A stretch of 64,000 nucleotides of DNA from the NCBI GenBank assembly GCA_940671915.1, contig CALNVZ010002100.1:10758541-10822540 (forward strand), read 5' to 3'. This DNA is from Paracentrotus lividus (taxonomy: Eukaryota; Echinodermata; Echinoidea; Camarodonta; Echinidae). The position numbers and the translations under genes are program-made. This document shows positions 29,443 to 41,400 of this stretch, in pieces (positions within the stretch are counted from its first letter, which is position 1; each line of letters opens with the position of its first letter). The notes under the pieces were generated by a model. That model saw only the letters and a program-made list of their open reading frames with translations, was not told the origin of the DNA and did no database searches.

Positions 29443-32400
29443 TCGTGTCACTCACGCACTGTTTTGTAGTCATAATTTCAAGGACCAATTGTGAAATTCA
29501 AATCCAACTGATAATGACACATGCCACTCCTACATTATATATAATATGGTAGTCATGATCTATTGACATAACCTACAAGTACGAAGATATGCGCCCTTCT
29601 ATCAGTCCAAATGTCGTGTCACTCACGTTTGAAAATGACCATGTATATAAATCAAAGAGAGTAAAATTAAGTTTTTTAGGTTTGTCAATTGTGAAATTAT
29701 GATTCATTCAGCTGTAAGGACATTCATGTTCATTTGTTTAATATTCTTAGAAAAATTGACATTATTAAAAAAGATAGTGGAGTAATGATGAGGATAAGTC
29801 CCATCTCACTATACTCATGGAATAACTTCCTTTATTTCATTACCTGTTTCTTTGTCATTACTCAGTCTGTCAAAATTGCTATTTCTCTTTTATATCATTC
29901 ATAGCTATGAACATTTGGTATATATTTTATTTGAATCTGTGAGTGTTTTGTGGAAGCATCGCCATGTAATAGTTCTGATTCACGACTTTTAATCAGAGGG
30001 TGCAGGTTTGAATCCCACACCAGGCGTTAGTTTCCTTCAGCATAAAAATTAATCCGTGATTGCTGCACTCGACCCAGGTGGGGTGAATGGGTACCGGTAG
30101 GAAGCAATTCCTTGAATTCTGTGAGCACCTTACGGGGTAGCCTAGCAAAACCGGGTAATAATTACACTATAGTTGCTTAGAAACACCAAGGTGGATATAT
30201 GTATTAAGTGCTATATGAATGTAACTACAATAGTAATTATTATTGATGTTAAAATTACTAGAATTTTAGATGAAATTTATTAGCACTTAGGTGAAACAAG
30301 CAAATATCTTGTTGACTCATTTATTCCCTGACCCTTCTACAATCCACCAAGGCCCCTGGATCACCACCAGGTCTGACTGAGATTCTCTCTGAGTGAAATA
30401 AAGAGTAAACCTTTTCACTCTCTCTTATTTATTCCTAGACCCTTCTGCAATTCACCAAGGCCCCTGGATCACCACCAGGTCTGACTGAGATTCTCTCTGA
30501 GTGAAATAAAGAGTACTAGTAAACCTTTTCACTCTCTCTTATTTATTCCCTGACCCTTCTGCAATTCACCAAGGCCCCTGGATCACCACCAGGTCTGACT
30601 GAGAATCTCTTCTGAGTAAATAAAGCAGTACTCAGTAACCTTTTCACTCTCTCTTATTTATTCCTAGACCCTTCTACAATCCACCAAGGCCCCTGGATCA
30701 CCACCAGGCCTGACTAAGATTCTCTCTGAGTGAAATAAAGAGTAAACCTTTTCACTCTCTCTTATATTCCTAGACCCTTCTACAATCACCAACGCCTGGA
30801 TCACCACCAGGCTGACTGAGATTCTCTCTGAGTGAAATAAAGAGTACAGTAAACCTTTTCACTCTCTCTATTTATTCCTAGACCCTTCTACAATCCACCA
30901 AGGCCCGGATCACACCAGGCTGACTGAGATTCTCTCTGAGTGAAATAAAGAGTAAACCTTTTCACTCTCTCTTATTTATTCCCAGACCCTTCTGCATCAC
31001 CAAGGCCCCTGGATCACCACCAGGCAGACTAAGATTCTCTCTGAGTGAAATAAAGAGTAAACCTTTTCACTCTCTCTTATTTATTCCTAGACCCTTCTAC
31101 AATCCACCAAGCGCCTGGATCACCCCAGGCCTGACTAGAATTCTCTCTAGTGAAATAAAGAGTAAACCTTTCACTCTCTCTTATTTATTCCTAGACCCTT
31201 CTACAATCACAAGGCACCTGGATCACCACGGTCTGACTGAGATTCTCTCTGAGTGAAATAAAGAGTAAACCTTTTCACTCTCTCTTTTTATTCCAGACCT
31301 TCTGCAATTCACCAAGGCCCTGATCACCCCCAGCCTGACTAAGTTCTCTCTGAGTGAAATAAAGAGTAAACCTTTCACTCTCTCTTATTTATTCCTAGAC
31401 CCTTCGCAATCCACCAAGGCCCCTGGATCACCACCAGGCCTGACTGAGATTCTCTCTGAGTGAAATAAAGTAGTAAACCTTTTCACTCTCTCTATTTATT
31501 CCTGACCCTTCTGCAATCCACCAAGGCACCTGGATCACCACCAGGCCTGACTAAGATTCTCTCTGAGTGAAATAAAGAGTAAACCTTTTCACTCTCTCTT
31601 ATTTATTCCAGACCCTTCTACAATTCACCAAGGCCCTGGATCACCACCAGGCCTGACTAAGATCTCTCTGAGTGAAATAAAGAGTAAACCTTTTCACTCT
31701 CTCTTATTTATTCCTAGACCCTCTACAATCCACCAAGGCGCCTGGATCACCCCAGCCTTACTGAGATTCTCCTCTGAGTGAAAAAAGAGACTAGTAAACC
31801 TTTTCACTCTCTCGTATTTATTCCTAGACCCTTCTACAATCCACCAAGACCAGGATCACTACCAGGCCTGACTGAGATTCTCTCTGAGTGAAATAAAGAG
31901 TAAACCTTTTCACTCTCTCTATTTATTCCAGACCCTTCTGCAATCACCAAGGCCCCTGCGATCACCACCAGGCCTGTACTAAGATTCTCTCTGAGTGAAA
32001 TAAAGAGTAAACCTTTTCACTCTCTCTATTATTCCTAGACCCTTCTACAAATCCACCAAGGCGCTGGATCACCCAGGCCTGACTGAGATTCTCTCTGAGT
32101 GAAATAAAGGTAAACCTTTTCACTCTCTCTTATTTATTCCTAGACCCTTCTACAATCACCAAGGCCCCTGGATCACCACCAGGTCTGACTGAGATTCTCT
32201 CTGAGTGAAATAAAGAGTAAACCTTTTCACTCTCTCTTATTTATTCCTAGACCCTTCTACAATCCACCAAGGCCACTGGATCACACCCAGGCCTGACTAA
32301 GATTCTCTCTCGAGTGAAATAAAGAGTAAACCTTTTCACTCTCTCTTATTATTCCTAGACCCTTCTACAATCCACCAAGGCGCCTGGATCACCCCAGGCC

Positions 32401-35400
32401 TTACTGAGATCTCTCTCTGAGTGAAATAAGAGACTAGTAAACCTTTTCACTCTCTCGTATTTATCCTAGACCTCTCTACAATCCACCAAGGCACCAGGAT
32501 CACTACCAGGCTGACTGAGATTCTCTCTGAGTGAAATAAAGAGTAAACCTTTTCACTCTCTCTTTTATTCCCAGACCCTTCTGCAATCTCACAAGGCCCT
32601 GGATCACCACCAGGCCTGACTAAGATTCTCTCTGAGTGAAATAAAGAGTAAACCTTTTCACTCTCTCTTATTTATTCCTAGACCCTTCTACAATCACCAA
32701 GCGCCTGGATCACCCCAGGCCTGACTAAGATTCTCTCTGAGTGAAATAAAGGTAAACCTTTACTCTCTCTTATTTATTCCTAACCCTTCTACAATCCACC
32801 AAGGCCCGGATCACCACCAGGTCTGACTGGATTCTCTCTGAGTAAATAAAGAGTAAACCTTTTCACTCTCTCTTATTTATCCTAGACCTTCTACAATCCA
32901 CCAAGGCCACTGGATCACCACCAGGCCTGACTAAAGATCTCTCTGAGTGAAATAAAGAGTAAACCTTTTCACTCTCTCTTATTTATTCCTAGACCCTTCT
33001 ACAATCCACCAAGGCGCCTGGATCACCCCCAGGCCTTACTGAGATTCTCTCTGAGTGAAATAAAGAGTACTAGTAAACCTTTTCACTCTCTCGTATTTAT
33101 TCCTAGACCCTTCTACAATCCACCAAGGCACCAGGATCACTACCAGGCCTGACTGAGATTCTCTCTGAGTGAAATAAAGAGTAAACCTTTTCACTCTCTC
33201 TTATTTATTCCCAGACCCTTCTGCAATTCACCAAGGCCCCTGGATCACCACCAGGCCTGACTAAGATTCTCTCTGAGTGAAATAAAGAGTAAACCTTTTC
33301 ACTCTCTCTTATTTATTCCTAGACCCTTCTACAATCCACCAAGGCCACTGGATCACCACCAGGCCTGACTAAGATTCTCTCTGAGTGAAATAAAGAGTAA
33401 ACCTTTTCACTCTCTCTTATTTATTCCTAGACCCTTCTACAATCCACCAAGGCCCCTGGATCACCACCAGGTCTGACTGAGATTCTCTCTGAGTGAAATA
33501 AAGAGTAAACCTTTTCACTCTCTCTTATTTATTCCTAGACCCTTCTACAATCCACCAAGGCCACTGGATCACCACCAGGCCTGACTAAGATTCTCTCTGA
33601 GTGAAATAAAGAGTAAACCTTTTCACTCTCTCTTATTTATTCCTAGACCTTCTACAAATCCACCAAGGCGCCTGGATCACCCCCAGGCCTTACTGAGATT
33701 CTCTCTGAGTGAAATAAAGAGTACTAGTAAACCTTTTCACTCCCTCGTATTTATTCCTAGACCCTTCTGCAATCCACCAAGGCACCAGGATCACTACCCG
33801 GCCTGACTGAGATTCTCTCTGAGTGAAATAAAGAGTAAACCTTTTCACTCTCTCTTATTTATTCCCAGACCCTTCTGCAATTCACCAAGGCCCTGGATCA
33901 CCACCAGGCCTGACTAAGATTCTCTCTGAGTGAATAAAAGAGTAAACCTTTTCACTCTTCTTATTTATTCCTAGACCCTTCTACAATCCACCAAGGCGCC
34001 TGGATCACCCCCAGGCCTGACTAAGATTCTCTCTGAGTGAAATAAAGGGTAAACTTTTCACTCTCTCTTATTTATTCCTAGACCCTTCTACAATCCACCA
34101 AGGCCCCTGGATCACCACCAGGTCTGACTGAGATTCTCTCTGAGTGAAATAAAGAGTAAACCTTTTCACTCTCTCTTTTTATTCTAGACCCTCTCAACAA
34201 TCCACCAAGGCCACTGGTCACCACCAGGCCTGACTAAGATTCCTCTGAGTGAAATAAAGAGTAAACCTTTTCACTCTCTCTTATTTATTCCTAGACCCTT
34301 CTACAATCCACCAAGGCGCCTGGATCACCCCCAGGCCTTACTGAGATTCTCTCTGAGTGAAATAAAGAGTACTAGTAACCTTTTCACTCTCTCTTATTTA
34401 TTCCTAGACCCTTCTACAATCCACCAAGGCACCAGGATCACTACCAGCCTGACTGAGATTCTCTCTGAGTGAAATAAAGAGTAAACCTTTTCATCTCTCT
34501 ATTTATTCCAGACCCTTCTGCAATTCACCAAGGCCCTGGATCACACCAGGCCTGACTAAGATTCTCTCTGAGTGAAATAAAGAGTAAACCTTTTCACTCT
34601 CTCTTATTTATTCTAGACCCTTCTACAATCCACCAAGGCGCCTGGATCACCCCCAGGCCTGACTAAGATTCTCTCTGAGTGAAATAAAGAGTAAACCTTT
34701 TCACTCTCTCTTATTTATTCTAGACCCTTCTACAATCCACCAGGCCCTGGATAACCACCAGGTCTGACTGAGATTCTCTCTGAGTGAAATAAGAGTAAAC
34801 TTTTCACTCTCTCTTATTTATTCCTAGACCCTTCTACAATCCACCAAGGCCACTGGATCACACCAGGCCTGACTAAGATTCTCTCTGAGTGAAATAAAGT
34901 AAACCTTTTCACTCTCTCTTATTTATTCCTAGACCCTTCTACAATCCACCAAGGCGCTGGATCACCCCCAGGCCTGACTGAGATTCTCTCTGAGTGAAAT
35001 AAAGAGTACTAGTAAACCTTTTCACTCTCTCTTATTTATTCCCAGACCCTTCTGCAATTCACCAAGGCGCCTGGATCACCACCAGGCCTGACTGAAGATT
35101 CTCTCTGAGTGAAATAAAGAGTAAACCTTTTCACTCTTCTTATTTATTCCTAGACCCTTCTACAATTCACCAAGGCCCTGGATCACCACCAGGCCTGACT
35201 GAGATTCTTCTGAGTGAAATAAAGAGTAAACCTTTTCACTCTCTCTTATTTATTCCAGACCCTTCTGCAATCACCAAGGCCCCTGGATCACCACCAGGCC
35301 TGACTAAGATTCTCTCTGAGTGAAATAAAGATTAAACCTTTTCACTCTCTCTTATTTATTCCTAGACCCTTCTACAATCCACCAAGGCACCTGGATCACC

Positions 35401-38400
35401 ACCAGGCCTGACTGAGATTCTCTCTGAGTGAAATAAAGAGTAAACCTTTTCACTCTCTCTTATTTATTCCTAGACCCTTCTACAATCCACAAGGCCCCTG
35501 GATCACCCCCAGGCCTGACGAGATTCTCTCTGAGTGAAATAAAGTACAGTAAACCTTTTCACTCTCTCTTATTTTATTCCCAGACCCTTCTGCAATTCAC
35601 CAAGCCCCTGGATCACCACCAGGCCTGACTAAGATTCTCTCTGAGTGAAATAAAGAGTAAACCTTTTCACTCTCTCTTATTTATTCCTAGACCCTTCTGC
35701 AATTCACCAAGGCCCCTGGATCACACCAGGCTGACTGAGATTCTCTCTGAGTGAAATAAAGAGTAAACCTTTTTCACTCTCTCTTATTTATTCCTAGACC
35801 CTTCTGCAATCACCAAGGCACCTGGATCACCACCAGGCCTGACTAGAGTTCTCTCTGAGTGAAATAAAGAGTAAACCTTTTCACTCTCTCTTTTTATTCC
35901 CAGACCCTTCTTAGCAAAATCCACCAAGGCACCTGGATCACCACCAGGCCTGACTGAGATTCTCTCTGAGTGAAATAAAGAGTAAACCTTTTCACTCTCT
36001 CTGATTTATTCCCAGACCCTTCTGCAATCAACCAAGGCACCAGGATCTCTACCAGGCCTGACTGAGACACTCTTTGAGTTCTGGCTCATGATACTAACCT
36101 CATGTAAGAACTGGCATACCAATCATGATATTTGTCAGGTCCTTGATGCGACGTTAGAGGCTGCCCTCGTGTGTCACAAAGCAAGCAATGTACTGACGCA
36201 AGAGATCTTCATGACACACTTCAGGGTAAGATGATTTTTTTCTCTTAACCCTCTTTGATTATTCAATGTTACATTTTGATCTTGGCTGATTTTCACAAAG
36301 CTGTCAAAATTATAAGTTAAACAACATCCCATTAAAATGCAGATTAATTGTATCATACATACTTCAATGAGATTTTGCCCCATCAATTACATCTTGATGT
36401 GCTTAGCTATTATTAGTATGATTTAGAATATTTGTATTCTTTTAGTTAGGAAATCTAGAAGGTCTTTGTCAGTTTTCAGTTTCCATTTTATCTAACTAGA
36501 ATATTTTTTTGCCACCATAATAAAACTATCATTGTATTCTCGTTGTATATGCTGCTTGTATTGCTTTGGAAATATCTGTGATATTGTTTAGTCAACTTTT
36601 GGATCCAATAAACGAGAAAATTGTAATTTATTCAGTTTGAAATTGAATGATAACAAAATTTGCATTGATAATTTGAAAAGTAGATGTCATACTCATGGAT
36701 ATTAATCAAAATTATAGTGGTATGGGATGTATGAAGTTCATACCTTGCACGCACTAATATTCTTCAACAAGATATTAATCTAGATTTGCAACCATGGGAA
36801 AAATAATGGCTACACGGTAGGAAAAATTCCAGAAATAATGAAGTACCTTCTGGTAGTCTGGCTAAGTGTAGGCTAATAATAAACCTTGTATCCTGTGGAA
36901 AAAAAAACTTTTAATAGATAAATTCAATTATTGTCATTATTATTCTTCTTGCAGTCAAGTGCATTCAGGCAAATGTCACAGGTACAATTTTAATTGTATA
37001 AAAGCTTTCAAAATCTGCACAAAAACAAGTATGAATGTGAAGTGAATTTGTCCTTGCGCTGTACTGTTAAAAGATATACAACAAATCCATTGATCAATTT
37101 TTTTACTTTATGTCATTCATTTTTATTTTATTTTGCTGTTTCATGAATGCTGAATTTTTGCATCAATAAACAATCTACCTGCAGCATACACTCCCTTGTT
37201 GTTTTGTCAGATTCATATATATATATATATGTTTTGTCAGATATAGCTATAAAAAAATCAGTTAAAAAGAATCAAACATATGTGGCAAATTGGTGCCGTG
37301 ATTATCTATCAATGTATGTATAGAAATATGCATATTTCATATGTAATATTATTAAAGGCATGTCAGATATAATTTCTTTTATTCATTTGTGTGCTTCAAG
37401 TAGCAATAATTTTTGGTACTTGGTATATTAATCTGCTTTCAATTTTATTTTTGTTTTGAGTGTTTTGAATAACCAATTCCATTTCTCTTCTTTTTTTTTC
37501 TTTCGATTTTTTTTTTGTGGTGAAAATTGCAATTATTTTGTTTGTGTGTAAATATTCAAATGCACATCAGGTTGAGGGTCTCTATAGCCGATATGTGTAA
37601 ATGTATGTTTGTGGTTCTAAATAGATCAATAATCTTTTTTTAAATATTTAATAAAGGATATTGTAATGAGTAGATTAATACCGCAGCTGTCAAGAAATAT
37701 TTATTTCAGTATTAAGTACAAAAAGCTGAAAATAATACTTATGGTTTCATGCAAAGGACCGATAACCAAAATTCAATCTTAATGTTGTCCTTTGGTATTA
37801 CTTAAAACATACCGGTACTTATTTCCTCCAATTATTACTCCTAAAAAGTACAGATTTCCTCAACAAGATACAACTATTTAAATACTGAAATCTTGTGGTG
37901 CAAGTTTGCATCTCTGTTAGTCTAAGTATGTAGTAGGTTGGGTAAACTGCGGAGACCAAGTACGAATCCTCCAGTTATCCCTGCCTTGCATGCAGTTTTA
38001 AGCTCATCTGTGCTAACTACTCCAGCATCAGATTTTTATAATGTCGGTCTTGTGTTTTGTACCATGACACAGACTATTTGTAGACATCTCTATTTAATAG
38101 ATAAATGAATAGGGATTCATCACGACTAGGAGCTACAAGGCATACAATGTATTCATATAAATCCTCAGTATTTGTAAGGCTTGGTTCGCATAGAAGTATA
38201 CGGCTCAAGTATACGGGCATGTTTTGCAAGGGCCCCCAAATATCGGGGAGGGTTATTTTCCCCACAAGTCAGAGGGTACACGACAAAGAAAGAAAACACT
38301 ATATGAAAAAATAATCGGACTCGTGGGAAAAATACTTGGACTTGCGGACCCTCGGACTCGTGAGAAAATACTTGGACTCGTGGGAAGACCTCCTTAAATC

Positions 38401-41400
38401 AAACCAGCCGCATTCCCTGGTCGAGCAATAGCATTTCAATGGTTCACATAGGGCACTGTACTATATACCATTTTCCAGCTGCAATTCATGTGTACAAATC
38501 TTCTGAATTTCCCTTATCACGATTTATTAACTATTATTCTCCTCACATGACCCTCGTCAACCTCAGCTAATAGGAGGAAAGGAAATTTTTTGGGGTCAGA
38601 ACTGCCTATGTCATCGGCGCTAATAGATCACCGAATAAATCGCCATACCCAGTATAGCGAATACCAAATAGCGTATACCACGTACTGTATACTGTAGACT
38701 TCTATGTGAACATACTCTTAGGTATTAGAAACTTAATTGTCTATACTCTATTAATTTCTCAAGTCAGATTCAGATTTATTTTATTTGTCATTTCAGGAAA
38801 TTCGGTTTGTCAGCTTAGCTTTAAAAGCTTTAACCTTTGACCTTTTTCCATATAACAGAAGAAGGTATCTACCTCCAGGGCTCCTGGTCTGTTATCATCA
38901 GTCATGTCCCTGGTAACCTCTACCAGTCCATTACCTACCATGATAGAACAATACAAGAAGGAATTCCCATGGTTAGCATACTCCCTCATGACAGCAGAGA
39001 CTAGGTTCCTGCAGGAGAGTGGAGTACTCCAGGTCGTCTCTCAAGAGCTCCATGCTAATGGATCCATGACAACTGATCAGGCTCTTAAGGTATCAACCAT
39101 TTTTTAAATCTTGCAATAAGAAGAGAAACTTTAATCAAAAATTTTGTCTACGTTATTAAAATGTGGTCATAAGATTGAATTGTGGAAGAAACAGTTTCAA
39201 AGTGATCGGGAAGGTTGCTAACAATTCACCTGATACTTGCTGTGAGATTTTGGAATTAACAAAATGATAAGAAATCAACCTATTTCTACTGAGAGCAACA
39301 TGCACTGTACACAAAAATGCAAATATGGGACGACACACAGATGTTCGGCCCAAACATTTCAATTGGTATTTTTTTGGTCATATTATGACTATGAGGGCAT
39401 TTGAAGAGCAATCCTTTTGAATTGGACCTTTCTACTTTTATATTCTACCTAAATACCATAAAAATGATTTGAAGAAGGCTTTAGAACTGAACAAATTGAA
39501 ATATTCAATAAAAAGTGGAGATCATTCTGGAACATCCACAGGAATTTATTAAATCTGTTTGGAGCTTTGTATTTCACTTTCATCCTTGATAATGACATAC
39601 TACTCATCTATGATACAGAGGATTATTCTAAAGATTCAGTAGTTCACCAAAATCTCATCCTACATGTAGCTATTCCAAATATTTATACCTCAATTACTCA
39701 CTGGACCGACAATAAACCCCCCCCCCCCCAACTCAGGCGGTCAACTACACACATATGCTAGTTCACGATTTCTCTGGAAAAGAGATATATTTTGGTGGCT
39801 CAGGTAGGGGGAAAATCCTGAGAAATCATTGAAATATGGGTCTTTTAGCATTTTCTCCCATGACCTTTTTTTTTTATTAGGGGTAGTTTTCAATTCTTTG
39901 ATGAAAAATCCTGAAATAGGGTCCCAAATATTGTCTGAAAACCTGTGAAAAGGGGGTAATTTTGCTGGCTCCCCCTCCAAAAGCCTGAAATAGGGCATAA
40001 GTTTGATACAGCTTCCCTTCCAAAAGCCTGTAATAGGGGGTAATTTTGACATGGCTTCCCCTTCAAATAGGGGGTATCTCTAAGAATCTGGAACAAGCAT
40101 ACATGTATGGTTGATCGCCTGAGTGGGGCGGGGGGGGGGGGGGGCAATAAAGAGACAACAAAATGACTGTATTGTAGATGTACAGTATTGATTTCATCAT
40201 TAGTCAGTTTGGTAGTATGTGTAGGATATGGGACACACTGTGTCATATGTGTATGAATCCACAGCTTATCTTGTAATCTCTTCTCTTTGTTCTTGCAGAG
40301 AGCAAACCATCAACTGAAGAGTAACTTCTTGGTGATAGTTTGGTAGTATGAGTAGGATATGGGACACACTGTATTATAAATCCACAGCTTATCTTGTAAT
40401 CTCTTGTCTTTGTTCTTGCAGAGAGCAAACCAGCAACTAAAGAGTAACTTCTTGGTGAATGTGAATCAGCTTCCTATCTACCGATGGGCTCAGCTAGCAT
40501 TGGATGTAGAGATCACACACCCTCTTCTGCCGGTCATATGGCAGATGTTCTTTACTCTTTACCTAGAAAGAATGAAAGGAGAAGGAGGGTAAAGACCTTA
40601 GTCTAATTGATTGAAGATTTTTATTACCTGGGGGGCGTTTCATGAAAGGACTTGTCAGACGTTTTATCTGACAAACTGTTATAAGCTACTTAAATGCTTA
40701 CATCTGATTGGCTGAGAGCAAATTTGTCGGATAAAATGTCCAACAAGTCCTTTAATGAAATGCTCCCTAGATGATCTGGTACATGTCGCAAGAAGATAAG
40801 TCACTAGAGCGAGTTCTAATCTCGCTGGAAAAGGCCTTGTGAGAGACCTTGGAAAACTTTGAGGGGAACCATAGAAGAAGATACAAAAACTCTGGTTTCA
40901 CTCGTATGGATCACACCGACAGAAAAGCCTAGGGTGAAGCCATCAAGAAATGAAACATCATACTTCACAGAGTGGAAAAATAGAATCTACACCCTGATGA
41001 TGGTGATTGCTAGAAAAAGAAGTACATGTACATGTACATGCTTGTAGGTAATGTAAGGGACTGGGCTGATGTTATAATAGTATGGTAGAATACCGATCAG
41101 CTGATATGTTTGTTTTGAGCCTATTGATCCAAGGGCTGTTTCACAAAGAGTTAAGTAGACTTAAAGTCACACTTAAATTCCAAGTTGCGTGGAGTATGTT
41201 ACAGATCACCTCATTGGTCAGATCATGCTCCGGGGATGAGGCCATTGAGCAGTCTATCAAAAAGAGTGGGCATTAGATACAGGATGCGTATAGAATTTAA
41301 GTGCGACTTTAAGTCTTCTTAGGCTCTTTGTGAAAAAACCCCTAGGTCTATAGGTATTTTTCATCTATAAACATGGAAACTTTTAAATTATGCAGTATCT

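Noticed and set aside
30318-36060. CRISPR-like array or satellite of unknown origin
   Set aside because: There is no repeat/spacer structure and the host is eukaryotic; the unit clearly derives from the exon 20 boundary.
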